From Molanna angustata (Eukaryota > Arthropoda > Insecta > Trichoptera > Molannidae): a DNA stretch of 64,000 nt. The notes under the pieces were generated by a model, which ran no database searches, was not told where the DNA came from, and was given only the letters and a program-made list of their open reading frames with translations. The DNA is taken from NCBI GenBank assembly GCA_963576475.1, contig OY754975.1, forward strand, positions 14,391,213-14,455,212, written 5' to 3'. A program made the translations under genes and the position numbers. Shown here one piece after another: positions 1 through 9,693 of the stretch; the stretch's first letter is position 1, and the number at the start of each line of letters is the position of its first letter.

Positions 1-577
1 TGGCCACAATCCAATCGTTTTTCTTTCTTTTTTTTACTCCCATTTCGCAGTGCACACCTCTATGTGTTTTCTCCTCGGATCATTTTATTTTGCGGCATAC
101 TCCGAGTTTTCTCCGCGAATAATTTTCATGCGATTCTTGGTTTTTTTCGTCTTGTCCTCTTAACGGTTCTTTGAATTTTATGCGTGGAGGCTTCAATGTT
201 GTCGTAATAAGCCAGTTTTATTTATGTTCTTTTGTTTGCGCCTATTTTCTCATTTATTTCATTAATGAATCCTGAAGTAATCTGCCGTAGCTCCAGAAGT
301 ATCCCGTATTTACGATTTTTATGTCTTTCGGTTATCGATGGATACCTACTTCTATTATTCTCACATTAAAAATACATTTTTAAGTACATAATATAAAAGT
401 TGCATATACCTACGTAAACATGGGATTTTTTCCCTGTCAGGAGTCAATGATATTTTTTTGACAATTTTTTAACACTCATTAGATGGCGTTACAAAATGGT
501 TTCTTCGTTACTTCATAGATGGCGATGGTAAAAACAGCTTATTTTCAAAACCATTCTTCTTATTCTCAGTTGCAATC

Positions 578-670
578 CTAGGATTGGTCTGTAACAGCTG
601 TGGCTGCCTCTCTTCTACTCCACTCAGCCCTGTCTTCTGTCAGCCTCTTCATCTCTACGTATAGCTATTA
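578..670 (-). pseudogene. LINE reverse-transcriptase polyprotein, extreme C-terminus
   Basis: The minus strand reads MKRLTEDRAEWSRREAATAV and then a stop at 578-580. The pattern (E)DRAEWRR..A is the C-terminal tail of RTE/CR1-like LINE ORF2 proteins of insects. No other LINE sequence is preserved beside it. Confidence 0.55.
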
Positions 671-859
671 CAGCATATGCCGTCAATCACCTGGTCCATT
701 GTAGCTGTTTCATGTAACGATTTGTTTCTCATTATTTAAATATAGCTATAGAAGTTTCAAACAATTGCATTGATTAGGGAACTCAATTAGTAGGCATAAT
801 TGATGAACGTTGCGCAAGCGCATAAAGTGATAACGTAAACCAGCCGATGACAGGTCGTT

Positions 860-864
860 AGACC
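860..864. repeat. Target site duplication agacc (left)
   Basis: The bases agacc directly precede the TGTTGACGCC start of the 5' LTR and are repeated directly after the 3' LTR at 6493-6497. A 5-bp duplication fits BEL/Pao integrases. Confidence 0.85.
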
Positions 865-1252
865 TGTTGACGCCAATATGTCATTATAATTATTGTCGCA
901 TTTTTTATATCAAATGACATATAATATTGTTGCAACTGCTGCCCACCCTACATCCAAAATCAGTCTCCTTTCAAACCGCGTCCTGTCGACACCACCCACA
1001 TCTCACCCGTTTTACCGCTCCTCATAACTCACCGAAATTCGCCATAATTGTTTTCTTACCGCGTGTGTGTGTGTGGGATCCTAGTGAAAGTTGTGACCAT
1101 CTAACAAGGCAGAGCACCAAGGAAAAGTCAAGTAAGTGAGTGTTCCTTTATCCTTCCTTTGCCTTGCAGTGGTTGCAACGAAACGCCCTTTAAAAATACA
1201 GTCCACTTTTTCTACTTTTCATTTTTACTTTAATTTCATATTCGCGTCTTCA
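865..1252 (+). repeat. 5' long terminal repeat
   Basis: 388 bp, TG...CA, starting TGTTGACGCC and ending GCGTCTTCA. It is virtually identical to 6101-6492. It contains a TATA-rich block near 898-925 (possible promoter). A short open frame at 927-1139 is present in both LTRs only because they are copies. Confidence 0.93.
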
Positions 1253-1257
1253 TTTTT

Positions 1258-1277
1258 TGGTCCTTAACGAGTCGGAT
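1258..1277 (+). other. Primer binding site, tRNA-Tyr-like
   Basis: TGGTCCTTAACGAGTCGG starts 5 bases after the LTR CA end. The complement of the 3' end of insect tRNA-Tyr as I remember it begins TGGTCCTTCGAGCCGG. The match is good apart from two extra A bases and one C/T change. The tRNA identity is an inference. The position and the TGG start are seen. Confidence 0.55.
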
Positions 1278-2581
1278 TTCATATTCATTTTGGTCAATCC
1301 GAGACGGATATGCTAACATTTTGGTATATCATTCTTGAACCGCATTCATAACTTACATCTCACACATATTACAATTAATAAATATATTAATGTATATTAT
1401 AATATTAAATATACATATTTAATTTATTTTTATAACATGTCACAGGACATACAAATGTAGGTACATTTGTCGTATACACCACATATTTATTATATATTAA
1501 ATCGCTCTTCTTTATAATTATTTTCTATGTGATATGCCATTATGTACCTATTTGTATCATAACTTATATAAAGGATTACTCACTTTCTAATATTTATATA
1601 TCAACCCGCTATTAATATATTTATATAACATACCCGCATCAAATATAAAACATAATTCTACCCGCTCTGTATAATTTATCCACTCAGCATATATTTATGT
1701 CGTGTTAACCGCATCCTTTATAACGAATATAAATAGTTATTAATATAAACTTATTTATATTCAAACCGCATTTATTTATGACACGATATACCTATTTGCC
1801 ATAGTAAAATGAACATAAAAGGTTATTAATATAAACTTATTTATGTTCAAATCGCATTTACATAAAATTTCCGCTATATATTTTTAATAAGCACTTATTT
1901 TTAAGTGCATAACTAATCCGCATTATACCTACATTATATCAATATAAGTACCTATGTTTATTATATACCTAACCCTAATTATATATTTATATTCTTATTT
2001 AAAACTATTAATTTAGTTCATAATCTACCGCAATATATATTTATTTTATATCCTTATTTTTTGTGTTAAAATATTGCTCGGAAATAAATATATTATATTT
2101 TAAAGTACCCTACAATTTGATATATAATTCTTGTTACATCGTCAACTGTTTCGACCAAGGCGATAAAAAAGAAAAATATTCTTGTATTGCATCGAGTCAA
2201 TAGGTACGTACTACTTCTATCAACGATAATAATAAAAACGTGTTAGAATTCGGCCGAACGAAACAAGCGGAATCTGCGCCGACTGTTTAATATTATGTAT
2301 TCAAAATTAAAGTTAAATTATTATTTGTTGAATTGATAGTTTTATGTTATTGCTCAACATATTATTATTACTATTATTAATTATTTATTAAATTATATTT
2401 ATTAAATTACTATTACCCACTTGCTTATTTTCCGCGCCGTCTTTCTACACATTTTCATATTATAAAAATTTAATTATTATCTTTTATACTTACTTAGCTT
2501 TTAATTATACATATTTTGACGTGCCTATTATTTAAGTATATCTTTAATATATCGCAATTAGAGAAAATATAAATTCTTAAA
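1278..2581 (+). other. AT-rich untranslated leader of the LTR element
   Basis: About 1.3 kb of tata/ttaat-rich DNA with no usable frame. It is punctuated every few dozen bases by CCGCAT, CCCGCT or ACCGC words, such as aaccgcatt, tacccgcat and aacccgct, the only GC islands present. The same word recurs inside the coding frame. Confidence 0.6.
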
Positions 2582-5515
2582 ATGGACGTCGATAAGAGCT
2601 TACTATTGCAAATAGCATTAGAAAAACTGAATTATATTTTTTCGTGCTTGCAAATGATTCATGATCGCTCTACCAAGGTGCAGAATGTACAAGATAATTT
2701 AGATATAATTTCCGCCGCAGTTTGTATTGACACACTGCGTATTGAGTTTGATGAAACGTTGGAAGAGTATAATATTTTAAATATGCGATTGAATAATGGA
2801 GAACCAGAGTTTGACATGTGGAATTCTTTCGAAGACATGTACTGGAGAGTGAAATATGTTATGTCAAAAATTGAATCTGACTCAAAAACGGCGTTAGACC
2901 AAGAGAACTTCTATTCAAGAGACATATATTCTCCCGATAGCTTATATGATGAAAGTCTAATTGACATAAAAAACCCGCATCCGCATCAACCGCATGTCGC
3001 CACTACTGAATCTAATTTAACTACCGCACTCGCGCTCTGTTCAAATCCAATGACCGCGCCGCCACCTGATATTACGCAATCATCAGGTGAGCAGCTTCCC
3101 CTCTCTCATCCGCATAGACCGCATTCCGCCACCATCGTATATTCTTCGACTCTTTTACATAATGCCGTGCTTTGTTCGACATCTATAACCATGCCGTCAC
3201 CTGCAGTAATGCAATCGTCAGGTGAGCATCTACCTTCCTCGCATCCGCATAAACCGCATTTCGCAACCAGTGCATATTTTTCAACCGATTTGTATAATTC
3301 CGCATTCGGTTCGTCATCCATATTCATGCCGCCACCTAGATTAATGCAATCCTCAGGTGAGCATCTACCTTCCTCGCATCCGCATTTCGCCACCGGCGCA
3401 TATTCTTCGACCGATTTTCATTCCGCACTTTGTTCGACATCCATAACCACGCCGTCACCTGCAGTAATGCAATCGTCAGGTGAGCATCTACCTTCCTCAC
3501 ACCCGCATAAACCGCATTTCGCCACCAGTGCATATTTTTTAACCGATTGGTATAATTCCGCATTTGGTTTGTCATCCATAATCATGCCGCCATCTGCATT
3601 TACCCAACTGTCACTTGAGCAGTTTTCTTCTCCGCATCCGCATATACCGCATACCTTCGCCAGTGTATTGTCTTCGACTGCTTTACATAATTCCGCACTT
3701 GTGCTTCGTTCGACTTACACTGGTTCGCCATCACCTGCATTTATGCAACCGTCAGATAAACATCTATATATTCCGCATCCGCACAAGCTACATGTTACCG
3801 GTAATGGATCTGCTTCAACCGCAGTTCCTAATTTGGTGCTCGGTTTGTCATCTTTTACCTCGCTGCCGCCTTTATTCACGCAACTGTCAGGTGTGCAGCC
3901 ACCTCTCCCCCATCCGCATGCCGCAGATAGGGCATCTACTTCTCATAATTCCGCACCCGTGATCAGTTTGACGTCCTTTACCGCGTGGCTGTCTTTGTTT
4001 ACCCAGTTATCAGTTGAACAGCCATCTCTATCGCATCTGCACGACCTGCATGTCGCTGCAATTGTATTAACTTCGACAGTTGAATATAACTCGCTCTGCT
4101 CGCTTAACGCATTGTCGCACACTAGTGTGAATATATCAAACGATAATCGCACACTTAGCGCCCAACGTAACGAGAACACAACTTCATTTCTCACAACGAC
4201 AGTCGAATCTGTTTATGACGCTCATGATGTTAAACATAACATTAGTTGCTTATTAGATGGTGCATCTCATAGTAACTTTGTGACATCAGAGTTTTATAAT
4301 AAACTGAAATTAAATATTTACCTAAATAATATATCGGTTCGAGGTATCGGTGCCTCTAATAAATATACAAATAAATTTGTTTATTTTCAATTCTCATCGA
4401 AATACAATAAAGACATAAAATATAATATTACGTCGCTCGTTGTCGATAAAATTAACAATAATTTACTTTCAATACTTATCGATGTCTTCGTGTTACTTTT
4501 CCATTCCGCTGTAATTCTGCGCACTATACAGATTACAATCAGTTACGTTATTATGGAAACTGTTCCCGCTTTATTTAACCAAGAAAATTTAACTATAGCC
4601 TGCTGTACCACAGTATTTGACTTTATCGAATTTGATATAAATATGTCAAATAATGGTTTCTGGCAAATTTATAAATCGCAATCCGCTGTACCGCTCACTC
4701 TATCTTTGGAAAGGATTGAGAGTGAATACCTTTTTCGATCTGCGTATGATGCAGTTATATATGATAAATATCTCGAGAAAGAATATTTATCACCCGCGTC
4801 CGCTCATGACTTAATTTATCCCGCTTATACTTTAACATACCCCGCTTATAAATTAATTTATCCCGCTAATAATTTTATTTATCTCGCTTATGATTTAATT
4901 TACCCCGCTTGTATCATTATACCGCTCTACGTAATAACACAAAAGGTCATGTCTACGACCAAATTACGCAAGAATGCATCACTCAATGATGTACTTTATT
5001 GTAGTCCAGATTTACAAGGTGATCAGTTTACTATTATTTTTCATTTTCAGCTATCTCATATAGCACTCTCCGCTGATAGTAAACTGATGTTTTTGCAAGT
5101 GGCAATGAATGTCCATGATCGTCATTTCCGACTTATAATTAATCGCCTTAAGTCACAGAATCAGTTCACAACATATCACTTTAACAGGGTTTGTTTTGGA
5201 CTCATGTTCAGGTCATGCCATACGCTTCGCTTCATGAAGAAACTTAATAAATTTAAAAATGCTTTGAATAGTATTTCCGCGATTCGTATTGCTAATGTTC
5301 CTTATAAATTTAATAAAACCGCACAACATAGGATTTTGAGCGTAAATTATTCAAAAATAAATAATAATTTTGATTTTATATTTATTGCTTCTTATTTGAA
5401 ATTTATTAAACGCACTATATTAGCTACTGTTATTAAGATATGGGACGTAACTGGACCAGTAGCGCCTGTCGTTCTATTCGCTAAATTAGTAAGAAAAGAG
5501 CTATGGCTATTATGA
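2582..5515 (+). CDS. BEL/Pao-derived Gag-Pol-like polyprotein, 977 residues, eroded active sites
   Basis: One uninterrupted frame from ATG 2582. Residues 1-130 are a helical, acidic Gag-like start (LLLQIALEKLNYIFSCLQ). Residues 131 to about 510 are nine degenerate repeats of about 43 residues, each opening with (S/P)HPH.PH. Residues 556-566 read CLLDGASHSNF, resembling the DUF1758 retropepsin box LLDSGS..SF. The Asp (559) is kept but the following S/T-G is G-A. An FWQI stretch and residues 831-846 (ADSKLMFLQV) resemble RT motif A. FG at 872-873 sits where motif B lies. The YxDD box is not recognisable. Residues 943-977 carry KRTILA...WDVTGPVAPVV...AK....LW, the post-RT Pao block. Codon usage is AT-rich with CCG CAT repeats. 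The frame ends in TGA CTA G and pol-like sequence continues. Assignment is by motif order only. A standard host gene is unlikely, because it lies between two near-identical LTRs. Confidence 0.8.
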   Translation: MDVDKSLLLQIALEKLNYIFSCLQMIHDRSTKVQNVQDNLDIISAAVCIDTLRIEFDETLEEYNILNMRLNNGEPEFDMWNSFEDMYWRVKYVMSKIESDSKTALDQENFYSRDIYSPDSLYDESLIDIKNPHPHQPHVATTESNLTTALALCSNPMTAPPPDITQSSGEQLPLSHPHRPHSATIVYSSTLLHNAVLCSTSITMPSPAVMQSSGEHLPSSHPHKPHFATSAYFSTDLYNSAFGSSSIFMPPPRLMQSSGEHLPSSHPHFATGAYSSTDFHSALCSTSITTPSPAVMQSSGEHLPSSHPHKPHFATSAYFLTDWYNSAFGLSSIIMPPSAFTQLSLEQFSSPHPHIPHTFASVLSSTALHNSALVLRSTYTGSPSPAFMQPSDKHLYIPHPHKLHVTGNGSASTAVPNLVLGLSSFTSLPPLFTQLSGVQPPLPHPHAADRASTSHNSAPVISLTSFTAWLSLFTQLSVEQPSLSHLHDLHVAAIVLTSTVEYNSLCSLNALSHTSVNISNDNRTLSAQRNENTTSFLTTTVESVYDAHDVKHNISCLLDGASHSNFVTSEFYNKLKLNIYLNNISVRGIGASNKYTNKFVYFQFSSKYNKDIKYNITSLVVDKINNNLLSILIDVFVLLFHSAVILRTIQITISYVIMETVPALFNQENLTIACCTTVFDFIEFDINMSNNGFWQIYKSQSAVPLTLSLERIESEYLFRSAYDAVIYDKYLEKEYLSPASAHDLIYPAYTLTYPAYKLIYPANNFIYLAYDLIYPACIIIPLYVITQKVMSTTKLRKNASLNDVLYCSPDLQGDQFTIIFHFQLSHIALSADSKLMFLQVAMNVHDRHFRLIINRLKSQNQFTTYHFNRVCFGLMFRSCHTLRFMKKLNKFKNALNSISAIRIANVPYKFNKTAQHRILSVNYSKINNNFDFIFIASYLKFIKRTILATVIKIWDVTGPVAPVVLFAKLVRKELWLL
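2972..4110 (+). repeat. Coding tandem repeat, about 130 bp x 9 (HPH repeats)
   Basis: Unit pattern at the protein level: (S/P)HPH.PH.A..YSST..HNS.L..TS...PSPA..QSSGEHLPS. Copies 2-5 are the most alike (for example MQSSGEHLPSSHPHKPH recurs). Copies at both ends are degenerate. At DNA level each copy opens with c-ccgcatccgcat. The array makes up roughly 39 percent of the ORF. Confidence 0.85.
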
Positions 5516-5519
5516 CTAG
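5513..5519 (+). promoter_or_regulatory. Candidate stop-codon readthrough site UGA CUA G
   Basis: The stop of the 977-codon frame is TGA followed at once by CTAG. UGA CUA (G) is the established high-readthrough context in animals and some viruses. The next 64 codons (5516-5707, stop TGA at 5708-5710) still look like BEL/Pao pol: LDWNGKPHSRI, then CSELPLFNK...PRTLG, which matches the LDWD....ELP.L..I.IPR order of the family. It could equally be a recent nonsense mutation. Confidence 0.5.
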
Positions 5520-5854
5520 ACTGGAATGGCAAACCGCACAGCCGCATCATAAATATTTGGGATATGTTCTGTTCAGAGCTTCCACTCTTTAATAAAACAA
5601 AAATACCGCGTACCTTAGGTATGCGTAATGATTTATGTGAATTGTGCCTTTCTTATGTGTACACTTCTTGTCAATCAGCGCTACCGATACGGAGTTATCT
5701 GAACAAATGATAGTCCTTAAAATTCAAAATAATTTCATCATATTATATGATGTATATATGTATACTTTATTTTATATATAATATTACTAAGTATCTTATA
5801 CTATGATAATTTAACATTATTTACTTTATTATATATATTTTTTTATGTATAATT

Positions 5855-6075
5855 CCACGCATTGCATCACACAACACATATTTGCATCACGCATTTCACT
5901 TTTTTTATTTAAACTTCAACGCATCCTACATACATACTTGCATCACGCATTTCACTTTTTTTATTTAAACTTCCACGCATCGCATCATACATACTTGCAT
6001 CACGCATTTCACTTTTATTTAAACTTCCACGCATCGCATCATACATATTCGCATCACGCATTTAACTTTTTTAAA
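5855..6075 (+). repeat. Direct repeats of about 60 bp x 4 in the LTR element 3' region
   Basis: The unit is gcatcacgcatttcactttt, then ttatttaaacttc(c/a)acgcatcgcatcatacatac, with small length differences. It lies just upstream of the polypurine tract. The short open frames here are a by-product. Confidence 0.85.
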
Positions 6076-6083
6076 GGTGACCC

Positions 6084-6100
6084 TTTAAGGGCGGGGAAAA
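6084..6100 (+). other. Polypurine tract of the LTR element
   Basis: The run aagggcggggaaaa ends immediately before the TGTTGACGCC start of the 3' LTR, which is the position of the plus-strand primer. Confidence 0.85.
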
Positions 6101-6492
6101 TGTTGACGCCAATATGTCATTATAATTATTGTCGCATTTTTTATATCAAATGACATATAATATTGTTGCAACTGCTGCCCACCCTACATCCAAAATCAGT
6201 CTCCTTTCAAACCGCGTCCTGTCGACACCACCCACATCTCACCCGTTTTACCGCTCCTCATAACTCACCGAAATTCGCCATAATTGTTTTCTTACCGCGT
6301 GTGTGTGTGTGGGATCCTAGTGAAAGTTGTGACCATCTAACAAGGCAGAGCACCAAGGAAAAGTCAAGTAAGTGAGTGTTCCTTTATCCTTCCTTTGCCT
6401 TGCAGTGGTTGCAACGAAACGCCCTTTAAAAATACAGTCCACTTTCCACTTCTACTTTTCATTTTTACTTTAATTTCATATCCGCGTCATCA
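6101..6492 (+). repeat. 3' long terminal repeat
   Basis: 392 bp, TG...CA. It differs from the 5' LTR by a 4-base insertion (ccac, near 6446) and two substitutions at the very end (tccgcgtcatca against ttcgcgtcttca). Confidence 0.93.
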
Positions 6493-6645
6493 AGACCTGT
6501 AAGCATTGAGTTCCCTGGTTCTCCTATAATATTAATAATAATAATAATGAACACTTCGTTGCACCTGCGCAAGTGGCGAGTTTATTACCGTATTTAATAT
6601 TCTAACTTCTTCTGTATTAAGATGTTAAAAAATGTCAAAAAATAT
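6493..6645 (+). repeat. Family C MITE, right part, with a SINE-2 tail fragment inside
   Basis: This starts with the duplicated agacc and then gagttccctggttctcctat, the reverse complement of 41304-41325. It ends with the terminal repeat aagatgttaaaaaatgtc (about 6619-6636), the inverse of 459-478. The segment 6545-6592 (cttcgttgcacctgcgcaag, then tggcgagtttatt) matches the SINE-2 tail in reverse and is a secondary insertion. Confidence 0.7.
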
Positions 6646-6696
6646 TATTTACACTTTTTTAAAACAAAGTGAATTTGTGCAATTTATTTTAAGTTT

Positions 6697-7270
6697 AAGG
6701 TTACTTTACTTATCTCCTACCCATGACTCGTCCCTAATTACCTCATACTAACTTTATATGTGTAGTCATTTTATTTAAGGTTAGTTTATTTATCTCCTAC
6801 CCATGACTCGTCCCTAATTACCTCCTACTAACTTTATATTATGTGTATTCATTTTATTTAAGGTTACTTTACTTATCTCTTACCCATGACTCGTCCCTAA
6901 TTACCTCCTACTAACTTTATATTATGTGTATTCATTTTATTTAAGGTTACTTTACTTATCTCTTACCCATGACTCGTCCCTAATTACCTCCTACTAACTT
7001 TATATTATGTGTATTCATTTTATTTAAGGTTACTTTACTTATCTCTTACCCATGACTCGTCCCTAATTACCTCCTACTAACTTTATATTATGTGTATTCA
7101 TTTTATTTAAGGTTACTTTACTTATCTCTTACCCATGACTCGTCCCTAATTACCTCCTACTAACTTTATATTATGTGTATTCATTTTATTTAAGGTTACT
7201 TTACTTATCTCTTACCCATGACTCGTCCCTAATTACCTCCTACTAACTTTATATGTGTATAGTCATTTTA
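6697..7270 (+). repeat. Minisatellite, 80-83 bp x 7
   Basis: The unit begins aaggttactttacttatctc and includes acccatgactcgtccctaat. Copies start at 6697, 6777, 6860, 6943, 7026, 7109 and 7192. The first two differ most and the central four are almost identical, which points to recent unequal exchange. Confidence 0.95.
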
Positions 7271-9685
7271 TTGCGTCAGTCCTTCTATCTTTGTTTAAAT
7301 CTTATGATCTCTTTTGATATAAAGCCGCTTCTCTAGAGATGTAGAGGTCCGACTGTCCCTCCATTTTTTGCGCGGTCTTCCTGGAAGGTGGAATTTCATA
7401 AGCTGCTTTGTAAAGGATTCTGAATTCGTCCATTCTGTATACGTGTTTCAATCAGTTATTTCTGTTGTCAATAAGACTATGAAGGAGCTGGTTGCGAGAG
7501 TTGTAAAATAAAGGTTTAAAAAGGTGTACTTTGTGCAACTATCAATAAATAAATAAATTAATATATTAATCAATTCTTCTTATGATATCGTTTAGTTTTT
7601 TAGAAAGATAAAGCATAACAGATTTAGGCTGGGTAATTTCAACAAAAGTATTCGTAATAGTATAGTTGAACTACTTTGATTACATGAAATTGTTCAAAAT
7701 TGCGTCGTTTAACGACATTACACTGAAAAAAAATTGTGCACACAGCCAAACTATACAGTCATAAATATTACTGATAACAAAGGTTTGGCTGAAACGCAGG
7801 TAAACGCATATAATTTTTTTCAGTGTAGATTTCAATGAAACATATACAGTTTTGAACAGTTTTATGAAATCAAAGTATTTTCTATACTTTTACTTCAATA
7901 TTTGTTCGAGAAGCACAGCCTTAGAGGTATAATATAAAGATAAAGCGAGAGAGAGAATGAGAGGTACGTATAAAGAAGGAGATAAGAAAGATATCGATTT
8001 ATCTGTTGTTTATTCAACCAAAAACAAAACGCTTTCGAAATTTTTCTTTTACAACATCGGTAGGTAGGTGGGTAATACCTGTCCATGTTAAAACCGCATT
8101 TAATAAATCTCTTTGAGAAAATAAATTTCTCTCTCGCTTGGGATATTTCACTTGGTTTTATGTATGTCTGGCCTACACCGCCCCTCAGATATCAGAGTGT
8201 GCGGAGGTACTGGCTGTTTACTCTTCGGCCACTGATCCTGAAAACTTTCTTCTGAAAAGGTTTGAACTACACGGAATAGGCCTTCGTCGGGGGGCGTATC
8301 TGAAGCCGGCCCGTGGAATGAAACCACACTAATAAAGTACCTCTTCGTACACACTTATATTAACCTACACATACCTTTGACTTTACTTTATATTCCAATA
8401 AAAGTTATGTATATATTTTTTATTTTCACGTTAATTATTGGTGTTATTTTATTTATGAACACTTATTTGCATCCTATGAAAACATCCAGTTCTTCCAACT
8501 TACTAGTTTTTCTATTACTGAGAAGCAATAATTGCTCCAGGTATTTTTTTTGCGCGAGTTCATAGTTTTCCAAATTAAAAACAAAATCATTATCTTTTGA
8601 CCGTTTTTCTAATATGGTAAATTTCCTTTGTGTTTGTTAGTTTGTAGATGCTGGTTCATTGGTTGAAAGAGAAATTGTTTTAAAAGCGATAAATAAAGAC
8701 ACGTTTCAAGTAGACATTAATTTAAACTACTGTGAATACTGAAGGATAAAAATAAGGAATAAAATGTTTGTATGAAAAAAATACGATGTGCACCCCTTTT
8801 ACAGTGACATTTTACGACTTAAATAAATGATGCTTTGCATCTTAAATGAAACATAGCTGGTTCGATAAATTGGAGTAGAAATTTATCTGGTCGAATATAA
8901 TCAGTATTGTTAAGAAATTTCCAAACTCCCATTGAATTTTGATATTTGTAGTGGAGAGGTATTGTTTATCGTTCGTAAGTACAATTTATCAATATTAAAC
9001 ATTTGTTACATTCCATGGGTATTAAGTATTTGGTTGGATCACGTATTTATTTTTAAAATTAAATTTATTTTTCATTTTTTAGAGCTTTATTCGGAATGGT
9101 CCTTTTTTAGATTTGAAATTTTGATAGCCTATCATGAATGAACTTTAGTTTCCGTCAAAATTCTTGAGCCTTTTTGCACATAATACTAAATACCAACAAA
9201 GCAAAAAATTTCAAATTTGCGCTCAGCGCACCCACGTGATGGCTCAGGTTGTTCTCCGATAGCTATAAGATTTTTCTGTCGCTAAATTTATATCCGTAAA
9301 TTTCGAATGTTTCAAATCTTGGATGAGACTGATATTAAGGTATTACAATGTATTAGTTAGTCTATATTTGCCTACAGCGGGTGACTTTGATCACTTGATC
9401 GAAACTTTATTATTTAACCTTTACAAAGGCTCCAATATATTATTCAAAGTAGGTATTAACCTTTACCTCTTTGTTTCTCAAAACACCGTTACTGGCTAAT
9501 TATCTTTTTTGTCCCTTCTGAGAATATATTCGCATTTTTTAAACTTGCTTATTTTGTTGTGTTTTAATTACATTTATAATCGATTTGTTTAAATGTGGAT
9601 ATATTGATTCACGTTTTAATTACAAAACCTATGTTGACGCAGATGACAGATAATTACCATATACACCTATCCTCATTTTCCTGAT
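7271..9685. other. Intronic sequence, mostly unassigned
   Basis: AT-rich with no gene. A less AT-rich island at 8138-8335 contains a 64-codon open frame ending before an aataaag, with no family I recognise. Around 7707-7835 an inverted pair of caaaTttttttcagtg-type ends (cactgaaaaaaaattgtgc ... aattttttcagtgta) may delimit a small MITE. Confidence 0.4.
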
Positions 9686-9693
9686 ATACCAAA

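Larger units (their letters stand above)
424..864 (+). repeat. Family C MITE, left part (split by the LTR element)
   Basis: The left terminus contains ttgacaattttttaacactc (about 459-478). The inner end, from aacgttgcgcaagcgcataa to the ccagccgatgacagg segment, is the reverse complement of 41330-41410 and also resembles 52573-52600. The matching right part resumes at 6493 after the LTR element. The LINE tail at 578-670 is an older insertion within it or marks its boundary. Confidence 0.6.
865..6492 (+). mobile_element. BEL/Pao-derived LTR retrotransposon, probably non-autonomous
   Basis: A complete 5.6-kb element in + orientation, in the order LTR (865-1252), tRNA-Tyr-like primer site (1258), AT-rich leader, one long frame (2582-5515), short direct repeats, polypurine tract, LTR (6101-6492). 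It is flanked by the 5-bp duplication agacc. The LTRs differ by only one 4-base indel and two or three substitutions, so it inserted recently. BEL/Pao affinity comes from the shape of the pol remnants: a DUF1758-like aspartic protease, an RT with an ..FG.. box, and the TGPVAPV...AK....LW..LDW block. No integrase or RNase H domain is recognisable, and a full BEL element would normally need about 2 kb more pol. I therefore infer that it moves with enzymes supplied in trans. Confidence 0.88.

Noticed and set aside
927..1139. 70-codon frame repeated exactly at 6163-6375
   Set aside because: The two frames are identical because they lie in the two LTRs. No protein family resemblance.
3106..3575. 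Minus-strand Cys-rich frames over the retroelement gene
   Set aside because: Antisense shadows of the HPH repeat array (ccgcatccgcat reads as cysteine-rich on the other strand).
2582..5515. Host cellular gene
   Set aside because: It lies between two near-identical LTRs with primer site, polypurine tract and TSD, and carries BEL/Pao-like motifs.
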